A DNA stretch of 5,991 nt from Saprospiraceae bacterium (lineage in GTDB: Bacteria; Bacteroidota; Bacteroidia; Chitinophagales; Saprospiraceae). The DNA lies in assembly GCA_020630895.1 (NCBI GenBank), contig JAHDII010000211.1, forward strand, positions 1 through 5,991, given 5' to 3'. Below are positions 1 through 5,767 of this stretch, one piece after another. The notes below the pieces were generated by a model. It saw nothing but the letters and a program-made list of their open reading frames with translations, made no database searches and was not told the DNA's origin. A program made the translations under genes and the position numbers. Every line of letters begins with the position of its first letter. Position 1 is the first letter of the stretch.

Positions 1-1412
1 CAAAGTACAACACCAGGATTAGAACGAACAATTGTTTTTAATAAAATATCATCCGCTGTAAAAAATGGATAGGTAGCTTGAATAAAATGACGATATTCAT
101 CTAATTGTGCATTGCTATAAGGTTTAGTTACTGCATATACTTTTACACCCTCTTTTTCTGCTGCTTCAAATACAGGATTCACTTTATCTGTATAATATTT
201 AGCATATTTTTTATTCCAATTATAAGTAGATTTTACATATTCTTTTGGAATGATTGTATCTATTCTTTGCACCAAATTAAAACTATCTTTAAAACCATCT
301 ACAAGGAGCGTATCAGTCACAAAAGTAGTATCTTGACGCATTAATTTTTCTTGAGATTCTGTATAATATAATTTATAAGCCACGCCCATTAAATGATATC
401 CATCATAACCCAATAAAGCATCTACAATTTCATTTCCATTATTATCTGTAATTCCCATTTCAGAAATTTTGGTAGCTTTCATGCTTGGCTCTGTTTTTAA
501 CTGTTCATATTCCCATTCTTCTTTTGGATATTCCGAAAATTTTTGCATAAATTCATCATAAGGAATTTCAACAGATTTTCCGCTTGCTTTATTCGTCAAT
601 TTATAAGCATAGATTTGAACATCTGCTTGGGCTTTATCTTCAGCTGCACGAACTTCTCTTACATTTACCCCTTCTTTAAACGGACGAAAATCTTGCATAG
701 GCAATCCCCAATATGTATTTCTAAAACAGAATAAAGTCACCAAAAGAGTAGAAACTAGAATAATAATATTTCTAATTTTTTTAGTGAATAAAACATGTTT
801 TTTAGAATAGAAAATAATAAAAAGAATAGCTGGAATTAATAAAGCCACATCTTTAAAAAATGAAACTTTAGGTTCTAATTTCAGAAAATCTCCAAAACAT
901 CCACAATCCGTTACTTTCATATTTGTTTTTTCATAAGCTCCCCATTGTCCAAAGCTAAAGAAATTAACATCTTGAGGTACATAACCTGTTAAGTAGGTGA
1001 AACCTGTAAGCATGGTAAAGAAAACTACTATAAATAAAAATAACCAAGCAGTAAATTTTCTTTGATAGCCTATAATGAGCATAACTCCTAAAATAATTTC
1101 TAAAATAATAAATATTAAAGAAAATAAAAGAGCATATTCTGCGAGAGTGACAAAAAGAGGTTTCAAGAAACCAAAAAAGTGAGTTTCAAACTCTCCAAAA
1201 TATTGTTCCATTTTATAAGCTGTTCCCTTAGGATCAATCGCTTTTACATAACCAGAAAAGATAAATAAAGCCCCACAAAAATTTTGTAATAAAGTGAGCC
1301 ACCATTTATCTAATTTTGCCCATTCAGGTTTTTTTTGTTTTAATAAATAATCAGCACCTGTTAATAAACCTGCTGCAATAGCTATTCTAATAATTAATCC
1401 TAAAAGTGTCAT
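1..1412 (-). CDS. DoxX-like membrane protein of the BT_3928 type, C-terminus cut by window edge
   Basis: The minus-strand reading frame opens with ATG at 1412 and stays open for 470 codons to the left edge, so the C-terminus is missing (probably only a few tens of residues, judging from relatives). About six hydrophobic segments are visible, near residues 4-20, 40-58, 85-114, 120-144, 188-205 and 213-233. Family marks are FSGYVKAIDPKG (52-63) after the second segment and DCGCFGDFLKL (169-179), with a CxC pair at C170/C172. The part after about residue 234 is soluble and probably periplasmic. It ends in a stretch resembling a thioredoxin-like fold (VKVYAVT at 423-429, then RSNPGVVL at 463-470), but I see no CxxC there. 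DoxX/MauE relatives are linked to membrane redox chemistry; the substrate of this branch is unknown to me. It follows the DUF1599 gene by 35 bp with no promoter between them, so co-transcription is likely. Confidence 0.85.
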   Translation of the reverse strand, partial: MTLLGLIIRIAIAAGLLTGADYLLKQKKPEWAKLDKWWLTLLQNFCGALFIFSGYVKAIDPKGTAYKMEQYFGEFETHFFGFLKPLFVTLAEYALLFSLIFIILEIILGVMLIIGYQRKFTAWLFLFIVVFFTMLTGFTYLTGYVPQDVNFFSFGQWGAYEKTNMKVTDCGCFGDFLKLEPKVSFFKDVALLIPAILFIIFYSKKHVLFTKKIRNIIILVSTLLVTLFCFRNTYWGLPMQDFRPFKEGVNVREVRAAEDKAQADVQIYAYKLTNKASGKSVEIPYDEFMQKFSEYPKEEWEYEQLKTEPSMKATKISEMGITDNNGNEIVDALLGYDGYHLMGVAYKLYYTESQEKLMRQDTTFVTDTLLVDGFKDSFNLVQRIDTIIPKEYVKSTYNWNKKYAKYYTDKVNPVFEAAEKEGVKVYAVTKPYSNAQLDEYRHFIQATYPFFTADDILLKTIVRSNPGVVL

Positions 1413-1447
1413 AATGCTAATGATTTTTTATTTGATATTGAATGTTT

Positions 1448-1990
1448 TTATGATTTTTCAGAAAGTCGAATTAATGCAAAAAGAGCATAATTAATAATGT
1501 CCATATAATTGGCATCTAATCCTTCAGAAATTAAAGTTTTTCCCTTGTTATCTTCAATTTGTTTCACTCTTAATAATTTTTGAAGAATAATATCTGTAAT
1601 AGAAGAAATTCTCATATTTCTCCATGCTTCTCCGTAATCATGATTTTTTTTAATCATTAAATTTCGAGTGATTTCCATGGTATTATCATACCAATTCATG
1701 GCAACAGAAATTTCTAAATCTAAGCCCTCTTCCCTTGATAGTTTAAGTTGAATTATCGCCATAATACTATAATTGACTAAAGCAATATATTCTCCTTCTA
1801 TACTTTCACCTACTTTATTTTCTCCTGTTTCCTCAATACTTCTAATGCGTTCTGCCTTGATATATAATTGATCTGTTAAAGATGTAGGACGCAAAATACG
1901 CCATGCCGTTCCATAATCTTTTGTTTTTTTATGAAAAATATCGCGGCATTTGGCTAATGCACTATCATATTGTTGTAATGTTTTTTCCAA
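1448..1990 (-). CDS. DUF1599 protein with two tandem copies of the domain
   Basis: This is a 180-residue soluble protein. It is an internal duplication: copy 1 spans about residues 12-84 and copy 2 about 105-178. Both share DYGxAWR (25-31 and 118-124), an S-x-T-D step (37-40 and 130-133), K and R on the next helix (K45/R48 and K138/R141), an I-E pair (52-53 and 145-146), a Glu (E62 and E156) and a Y....NY stretch (Y68-N73-Y74 and Y162-N167-Y168). The family (DUF1599, which I recall being called nucleotide-modification-associated domain 1) has no settled function in Bacteroidota core genomes. The all-helical look with paired acids and a late E...Y..NY is reminiscent of MazG-like nucleotide pyrophosphatases, which is inference only. 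The ATG at 1990 is the natural start, a few bases below a good -7 box. The DoxX gene follows after 35 bp. Confidence 0.85.
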   Translation of the reverse strand: MEKTLQQYDSALAKCRDIFHKKTKDYGTAWRILRPTSLTDQLYIKAERIRSIEETGENKVGESIEGEYIALVNYSIMAIIQLKLSREEGLDLEISVAMNWYDNTMEITRNLMIKKNHDYGEAWRNMRISSITDIILQKLLRVKQIEDNKGKTLISEGLDANYMDIINYALFALIRLSEKS

Positions 1991-2006
1991 ACTCTAAATT
2001 TTTATG

Positions 2007-2035
2007 CAAATATACATAATAGATGTTATTACGAA
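2007..2035 (-). promoter_or_regulatory. Candidate promoter of the DUF1599-DoxX unit
   Basis: On the minus strand TATATTTG (2014 down to 2007) matches the Bacteroidota -7 consensus TAnnTTTG exactly. A weak TTCG (2035-2032) lies 17 bp upstream as a poor -33 match. The expected transcript start is near 2001, leaving a leader of only about 10 nt before the ATG at 1990. It would let the DUF1599 and DoxX genes be expressed apart from the GNAT gene, whose stop is 52 bp upstream of that ATG. Confidence 0.4.
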
Positions 2036-2042
2036 GAATTAA

Positions 2043-2489
2043 TTATTCAAGATGAAATTTCATCATAAGATCATCTTTGTTATTGCTAATTACTTTAAAA
2101 TGATGTCTTTCATAAAAAGCTTTTGCTTGTAAATTTACTTTTTGAACTTCTAAAAAAATGGGAATATTTAAAGTTTTTGCTTCTTGGATGATATCCAAAA
2201 GAACTGCTGTTCCAATTCCCTTGTTTTGAAATTCAGGTAATATTTGAAATCCTCCAATATAAATAGACTCTTTTGTTTTCTTTACTCTAAGCCTTCCTAC
2301 ATCTATTCCCAAAGACTGAATAATATCAACTTCATGGAGTTGATAAGGACTAGAATATTCTTTATACTTATTTTTTAAATCGAGTGTATATTTAGGATTT
2401 ATTTTTTGCTTTGTAGGTAACATAGCAACTTCTATAACTTTAAATAAAAAATATTCGTCTGCTGGTGTAGGTTTTCTAAGAGTGTACAT
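2043..2489 (-). CDS. GNAT family N-acetyltransferase
   Basis: This 148-residue single-domain protein shows the acetyl-CoA binding motif A in GGFQILPEFQNKGIGTAVL (79-97). The Q88-x-x-G91-x-G93 stretch makes the pyrophosphate-binding loop after the beta4 strand. Motif B follows: IFLEVQKVN (111-119) leads to NLQAKAFYERHHF (119-131), in which Y126 is the usual tyrosine near the thiol of CoA. The length is typical for the superfamily. The acceptor (amine on a small molecule, peptide or protein) cannot be read from the sequence. The gene is divergent from folP and stands 52 bp upstream of the DUF1599 gene, so it may be alone or the first gene of a three-gene unit. No truncation or frameshift is seen. 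Confidence 0.88.
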   Translation of the reverse strand: MYTLRKPTPADEYFLFKVIEVAMLPTKQKINPKYTLDLKNKYKEYSSPYQLHEVDIIQSLGIDVGRLRVKKTKESIYIGGFQILPEFQNKGIGTAVLLDIIQEAKTLNIPIFLEVQKVNLQAKAFYERHHFKVISNNKDDLMMKFHLE

Positions 2490-2514
2490 TTTTAATAATG
2501 TTATATTTGAATTT

Positions 2515-2522
2515 CAAAATTA
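2515..2522 (-). promoter_or_regulatory. Candidate -7 box of the GNAT gene
   Basis: Read on the minus strand, TAATTTTG fits TAnnTTTG exactly and lies 25 bp above the ATG at 2489. No convincing TTTG-type -33 box is found about 19 bp further upstream, so the call rests on one element in AT-rich DNA. Confidence 0.3.
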
Positions 2523-2542
2523 AAAAAGAAAAAGTTATAAAA

Positions 2543-2577
2543 TTGTTAATAAAAACCGAACATATTGATAATCTTTG
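2543..2577 (+). promoter_or_regulatory. Weak candidate promoter of folP
   Basis: AATCTTTG (2570-2577) differs from TAnnTTTG at one base. A TTG at 2543-2545 is the nearest -33 candidate, but the 24-bp spacer is longer than the usual 19 or so. The start would fall near 2584, giving a leader of about 35 nt before the folP ATG. The intergenic stretch 2490-2618 is shared with the divergent GNAT promoter. Confidence 0.3.
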
Positions 2578-2618
2578 TAAACAATTTTATCTTTTTTACT
2601 TAGATTCTATCATATCCT

Positions 2619-3464
2619 ATGCCAAGAGAAACTTTAAATTGTAATGGACGATTATTAGATTTATCTTCTCCCAAAATCATGGGAATATTAAATATTACTC
2701 CTGATTCTTTTTATGATGGTGGACAGTATCAAAATGAAAAGAAGATTTTGCTTCAAGTAGAGAAAATGCTTGATGAAGGGCTTGATATTTTAGATATAGG
2801 AGGTATGTCTTCACGACCTGGAGCAGCTATTATTTCTTTAGAAGAAGAACAAAAAAGAGTGATTCCTCATCTTCGACAAATTGTAAAAAGATTTCCTGAA
2901 ATTATTATTTCAATTGATACCATTCGTAGTGAAATAGCAAGAGCCGCAGTAGGGGAGGGCGCATCTATTATTAATGATATATCTGCCGGAAAGATAGATA
3001 CAAATATGTATTCAACTGTAGCAGCATTAAAAGTTCCTTATATATTAATGCACATGCAAGGGACACCTCAAAATATGCAAAATGCACCTCAATATGAAAA
3101 TCCAATAATTGATGTGATAGATTTTTTTATTCGGGAAATTGAGCAATTACAAACATTAGGCGTTATCGATATTATTTTAGATCCTGGTTTTGGATTTGGA
3201 AAAACAATCAATCATAATTATCAAATATTACAAGGATTACAACAATTTGGAATGTTACAATATCCTACTCTTGTTGGCATTTCTAGGAAATCTATGATTT
3301 ATAAATTATTAAAAATAAAACCAGAAACATCATTAAATGCTACTACAGCTTTACATATCGTTGCCCTTCAAAATGGAGCAAAAATATTAAGAGTACATGA
3401 TGTAAAAGAAGCCGTCCAGTGTGTTCAATTATACGAACAATTAAATGATGTAATTATAAATTAA
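2619..3464 (+). CDS. folP: Dihydropteroate synthase
   Basis: The enzyme condenses p-aminobenzoate with 6-hydroxymethyl-7,8-dihydropterin pyrophosphate to give dihydropteroate in cytosolic folate synthesis, and it is the sulfonamide target. The 281-residue protein shows the whole TIM-barrel motif set: MGILNITPDSFYDGG (21-35), LDIGGMSSRPGA (58-69), SIDT (98-101), INDISAG (118-124), LMHMQGTP (143-150), ILDPGFGFGK (186-195), VGISRKSMI (219-227) and RVHD (258-261). Residues expected from E. coli DHPS (N22, D56, D96, N115, D185, K221, R255, H257) appear at N25, D59, D100, N119, D188, K224, R258 and H260, so the enzyme looks active. Loop 2 reads GGMSSRPG instead of the enterobacterial GGESTRPG. Bacteroidota enzymes commonly vary here, so I do not call resistance. 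The last 11 bp overlap the end of the convergent anti-sigma gene. Confidence 0.97.
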   Translation: MPRETLNCNGRLLDLSSPKIMGILNITPDSFYDGGQYQNEKKILLQVEKMLDEGLDILDIGGMSSRPGAAIISLEEEQKRVIPHLRQIVKRFPEIIISIDTIRSEIARAAVGEGASIINDISAGKIDTNMYSTVAALKVPYILMHMQGTPQNMQNAPQYENPIIDVIDFFIREIEQLQTLGVIDIILDPGFGFGKTINHNYQILQGLQQFGMLQYPTLVGISRKSMIYKLLKIKPETSLNATTALHIVALQNGAKILRVHDVKEAVQCVQLYEQLNDVIIN

Positions 3465-4779
3465 ATTTTAATCCAGCAGTTAAAGATAAAGTATTAAATC
3501 TATCATTATTAGGTCCTAATCCATTTGAATTAGGCATTAAATGATAAGTAAAATTAGGTTGTATAAATACACTAGATGTACTATTAATTGTTCTTTCTAC
3601 ACCAATACCTAAATTAGCTGTAATATAATAAATATCTTTTATAGAACTATTATGAAATAAGCCATCTTGTTGTATATCTACATCCGTTAAATTCTTTCGA
3701 GATAATTCGGAATTTCTAAGCTGTAGAACGTCATATGTATGAAAATGATGATTACTAGATGCTAAAACATTGGCAGAAGAACCTGCTAGAGCATAAAATC
3801 TCCATTTAGAAAGATTTAAATAATATTTTATATTTAAAGGAATAGAAATAGTATTAAAAGATAGTGCATTTAATGTTTTCGCTTGGTATCCATCTTTAGT
3901 ATTTCCTGTAATTTCATAAATAGTTTGAGGAGTATATTTTTTTCTAGTATAGATCAATCCAGATTCAAATTCCCAATTCTTTTTGACTAAAGCAATGCTC
4001 AATCCTCCAGACATTCCATAAATTAATTGTTCATGAGATGCTTTAACATCCTTATTATAAGGAGTTAAAACTTTATTTTGATCTATACTTGTAAATACAC
4101 CTAAACGAAATCGAGTTTGAGGAATATTGATAAGTTTAATTTGACTTTTTTTCTTGGGCTGAGATGAAATTTCAGCCTCTGCATAAGCTTTATATTCTAA
4201 AACAATATCTTGAATTTTTTCTTCCTTTTCTTCTTGAATTATAGCTTCAATTTTTTCTTCTTCCTCTTCTTGATTTGAATTAGAAATATGGGTTAAATGA
4301 TTACCATTGTTATTATAATGAGTATTTGTTGTTGTAGGAATAATTGTATTTGATGAATGATGAGTTTGTATATTAGAAATAGAGTGAATAAACTCTGCAG
4401 TGTTATGATTTATAGAATGATTTGTATTATTTTTTGCAATATATTCTTGAGCAATTGAAGCATCAACAACTTCAGTGCTTCCTTTTACTTCTTGTTCATT
4501 ATTTTGAACAGTAGATGTATTATGATTTTCCTCAATATTTTCAAAAGGAGCTTGTGCAGAAGGTGTAAAATCAGGACTTACTCTAAACAAAGTAAATACA
4601 GCCAAAATCACTAATATCAATTCAACACCTTTGATATATAATAATTCTTTACCTACTCTTTCCTCCTCTTCGAGTAGTTTTTCCATTTCATCCCAATCAT
4701 TAGGATTAAAATCTGTTTCATGACGATTGAGTGCATCACGAATGATTTTGTCGAACTCTTTATTTTCCATATTCAGCAT
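3454..4779 (-). CDS. Trans-envelope anti-sigma protein: cytoplasmic head, one inner-membrane helix, periplasmic linker, outer-membrane beta-barrel (Dma-like)
   Basis: The 441-residue protein has four parts. Residues 1-50 are acidic and soluble, with the FNPNDWDEMEKLLEE stretch (24-38; W29) typical of anti-sigma heads in this phylum. Residues 52-65 form one hydrophobic helix flanked by R41, K44 and K50, which fits an N-in inner-membrane anchor rather than a cleaved signal. Residues 67 to about 222 are a linker rich in N, H, S and T, then a charged Glu/Lys helix (171-192). Residues 223-441 look like a PorT/OmpA-type barrel: I count eight amphipathic strands (near 223, 252, 268, 307, 326, 383, 402 and 428), ending in the LSLTAGLKFNL strand. 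The same order is reported for dual membrane-spanning anti-sigma factors (Dma) of Bacteroides thetaiotaomicron. The gene overlaps the sigma gene by 20 bp. Starts at 4779 (MLNM) or 4770 are both possible. Anti-sigma action is inferred from architecture and neighbour. Confidence 0.82.
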   Translation of the reverse strand: MLNMENKEFDKIIRDALNRHETDFNPNDWDEMEKLLEEEERVGKELLYIKGVELILVILAVFTLFRVSPDFTPSAQAPFENIEENHNTSTVQNNEQEVKGSTEVVDASIAQEYIAKNNTNHSINHNTAEFIHSISNIQTHHSSNTIIPTTTNTHYNNNGNHLTHISNSNQEEEEEKIEAIIQEEKEEKIQDIVLEYKAYAEAEISSQPKKKSQIKLINIPQTRFRLGVFTSIDQNKVLTPYNKDVKASHEQLIYGMSGGLSIALVKKNWEFESGLIYTRKKYTPQTIYEITGNTKDGYQAKTLNALSFNTISIPLNIKYYLNLSKWRFYALAGSSANVLASSNHHFHTYDVLQLRNSELSRKNLTDVDIQQDGLFHNSSIKDIYYITANLGIGVERTINSTSSVFIQPNFTYHLMPNSNGLGPNNDRFNTLSLTAGLKFNL

Positions 4780-5323
4780 ATTTGGGAGCTAAAACAGCTC
4801 TCAATTTAGATCTCGCTTTAACTAAGTTTGAACGAGATGTACTTTCTGTAATCCCTAGTTTTTTACCAATTTCTTTATGTGAAAAACCTTCTATAACATA
4901 TAAATTAAAAACAGCTCTATAAGCAGGCGATAAAGATTGTACTGCTTTCATAATATCCTGTTCACTACAAATGCTTACAGCATCAGGAGCGGATGAAATT
5001 TTATGAGTTGCAGTATCCATACTTTCAGTTCTTCTTCTGGATATTTTACGATAATAGTCAATACAAGTATTCACCATAATTCGTTTTACCCAAGCATTTA
5101 AAGAAGTTCCTGCTTGATATTTACCTATATGTTTAAAAATTTTGATAAATCCTTCGTGGAGTATGTCCTTTGCTTCATCAGCATCTTTAGAATATCTTTG
5201 ACATACAGATAGCATCTTACTGTAATACATTTCATACAGCTGTTTTTGAGCCCATTTCTCTTTTCGGATACAGGCATCAATAAAATGCTCTTCTTTATGT
5301 CTCAAATCTATGGTTAATTCCAT
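4760..5323 (-). CDS. ECF-type sigma-70 family RNA polymerase sigma factor
   Basis: This 187-residue protein has the two-domain layout of extracytoplasmic-function sigma factors. Region 2 (about 28-93) includes the LYEMYYSKML start, AKDILHEGFIKIFKHIGKY (51-69), and SLNAWVKRIMVNTCIDYYRK (74-93), the part that melts and reads the -10/-7 element. A linker rich in R, S and T follows. Region 4 (about 124-178) holds LSPAYRAVFNLYVIEGFSHKEIGKKLGITEST (131-162) and SRSNLVKARSKLR (163-175), the helix-turn-helix for the -35/-33 element. No extra C-terminal domain is present. Its stop codon lies inside the next gene, the trans-envelope anti-sigma protein, so translation is probably coupled and the two are a cognate pair. 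The regulon is not visible here. The upstream promoter found looks like the housekeeping type rather than an obvious self-recognised site. Confidence 0.95.
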   Translation of the reverse strand: MELTIDLRHKEEHFIDACIRKEKWAQKQLYEMYYSKMLSVCQRYSKDADEAKDILHEGFIKIFKHIGKYQAGTSLNAWVKRIMVNTCIDYYRKISRRRTESMDTATHKISSAPDAVSICSEQDIMKAVQSLSPAYRAVFNLYVIEGFSHKEIGKKLGITESTSRSNLVKARSKLRAVLAPKYAEYGK

Positions 5324-5407
5324 TAATTATGGGTTTAAAGTTACCTCTAAGATACGGATATAACAAGTTTTCTCCTAAAAGACATATATTTATTAAATAA
5401 ACTTTAT

Positions 5408-5438
5408 CAAAACTTTCACATTTGATTTACATTTCAAA
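5408..5438 (-). promoter_or_regulatory. Promoter candidate of the sigma / anti-sigma operon
   Basis: On the minus strand TTTG (5438-5435) is followed after exactly 19 bp by AAGTTTTG (5415-5408), one mismatch from the Bacteroidota -7 consensus TAnnTTTG. The predicted start is near 5401, giving a leader of about 78 nt before the ATG at 5323. The good spacing makes housekeeping-sigma transcription likely; self-activation by the encoded sigma factor cannot be judged from this one site. Confidence 0.5.
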
Positions 5439-5463
5439 CGCTAATGTTTATACTTTTGCTGCT

Positions 5464-5488
5464 AAAAAAAAATTATTTTTTTTTAAAA
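5464..5488. other. A9-TTA-T9 symmetric tract between divergent units
   Basis: Nine A, then TTA, then nine T, then AAAA. It is a perfect AT-only inverted repeat with a 3-base centre. It lies between the sigma operon promoter and the tRNA promoter and ends 5 bp before the tRNA -33 region. It may act as a bent, UP-like upstream element for the tRNA promoter; as a terminator it lacks any GC stem. The rest of the stretch 5324-5551 holds only the promoters listed. Confidence 0.4.
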
Positions 5489-5493
5489 GAAAC

Positions 5494-5524
5494 TTTATTG
5501 ATTCAAAATAAGTTTATATATTTG
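5494..5524 (+). promoter_or_regulatory. Promoter of tRNA-Gln
   Basis: TATATTTG (5517-5524) is an exact TAnnTTTG -7 box. TTTA (5494-5497) stands 19 bp upstream as a one-mismatch -33 box. The start would fall near 5530, just before a small CTTC/GAAG hairpin (5531-5544) in the precursor leader, and the mature tRNA begins at 5552. Confidence 0.6.
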
Positions 5525-5551
5525 CAGTCGCTTCTATAAAGAAGATGGTTT

Positions 5552-5623
5552 AGACCTATGGTGTAATCGGTAACACACCAGTTTTTGGTTCTGGCATTCT
5601 AGGTTCGAGTCCTAGTAGGTCTA
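5552..5623 (+). tRNA. tRNA-Gln, anticodon UUG
   Basis: The full cloverleaf can be drawn. The acceptor stem is AGACCTA (5552-5558) with TAGGTCT (5616-5622), all seven pairs. T8 and G9 are at 5559-5560. The D stem is GTGT/ACAC (5561-5564, 5573-5576) around a loop with GG. The anticodon stem is CCAGT/TCTGG (5578-5582, 5590-5594), with a U-U at the last pair as often seen in tRNA-Gln. The loop TTTTGGT (5583-5589) carries anticodon TTG at 5585-5587, which reads CAA and, by wobble, CAG. The T stem is CTAGG/CCTAG (5599-5603, 5611-5615) with loop TTCGAGT. A5623 is the discriminator. The CCA end is not encoded (CTA follows). The gene appears intact despite the integrase downstream. Confidence 0.97.
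5594..5623 (+). other. Possible attachment site at the 3' end of tRNA-Gln
   Basis: An integrase gene begins 227 bp downstream in the same direction. Tyrosine integrases commonly recombine within the T-arm or 3' end of a tRNA gene and rebuild it, so the core of attL or attB most likely lies here. The second copy would be outside the window, so exact limits cannot be set. Confidence 0.35.
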
Positions 5624-5647
5624 CTATTCCTATGTTTAAAATATTCC

Positions 5648-5695
5648 AAAGCCTTGAAAATTGTTTGCAATGTGCTGATTTTCAAGGCTTTTTTT
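5648..5695 (+). terminator. Intrinsic terminator after tRNA-Gln
   Basis: A perfect 14-bp stem pairs AAAGCCTTGAAAAT (5648-5661) with ATTTTCAAGGCTTT (5678-5691) across a 16-nt loop. It runs into seven T residues (5689-5695) and more T-rich sequence. It ends tRNA transcription and shields the integrase gene from read-through. The A-run on the left could let it work weakly in the other direction. Confidence 0.85.
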
Positions 5696-5743
5696 ATTTT
5701 ATCTCTTTCCTTCTATTTTCAATATTTTTCTCCTTTTTGCAAG

Positions 5744-5767
5744 AAATGTTTCACCAAATGTTTCACC
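5744..5767 (+). repeat. Two perfect tandem copies of a 12-bp unit, AAATGTTTCACC
   Basis: Copy 1 is 5744-5755 and copy 2 is 5756-5767, followed by AAAA, the first bases of a third unit. It lies between the tRNA terminator and the integrase gene. Copy 2 contains the TTTC that serves as the -33 box of the integrase promoter candidate. Adjacent short direct repeats near an integrase gene are typical of arm-type binding sites or of a repressor operator; which of these applies is inference. Confidence 0.8.

Noticed and set aside
105..344. Plus-strand open frame of 79 codons
   Set aside because: It lies antisense to the DoxX gene, has F/I/Y-rich composition typical of the reverse strand of AT-rich coding DNA, and shows no recognisable motif.
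543..734. Plus-strand open frame of 63 codons
   Set aside because: It is antisense to the well-supported DoxX coding frame and has no family signature or promoter of its own.
4760..5323. A self-recognised ECF promoter upstream of the sigma gene
   Set aside because: With one site and no regulon in the window no ECF motif can be defined; the best match found is of housekeeping type.
5464..5488. A9-TTA-T9 as an intrinsic terminator
   Set aside because: The stem is A/T only and would be too weak; nothing convergent needs ending there, since both flanking units point away from it.
5552..5623. tRNA-Gln as a gene broken by integration
   Set aside because: All four stems pair, with only the common U-U at the end of the anticodon stem, so the gene is whole.
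5744..5767. Tandem repeat as the start of a CRISPR array
   Set aside because: The units are only 12 bp, directly abutting with no spacers, and there are only two.
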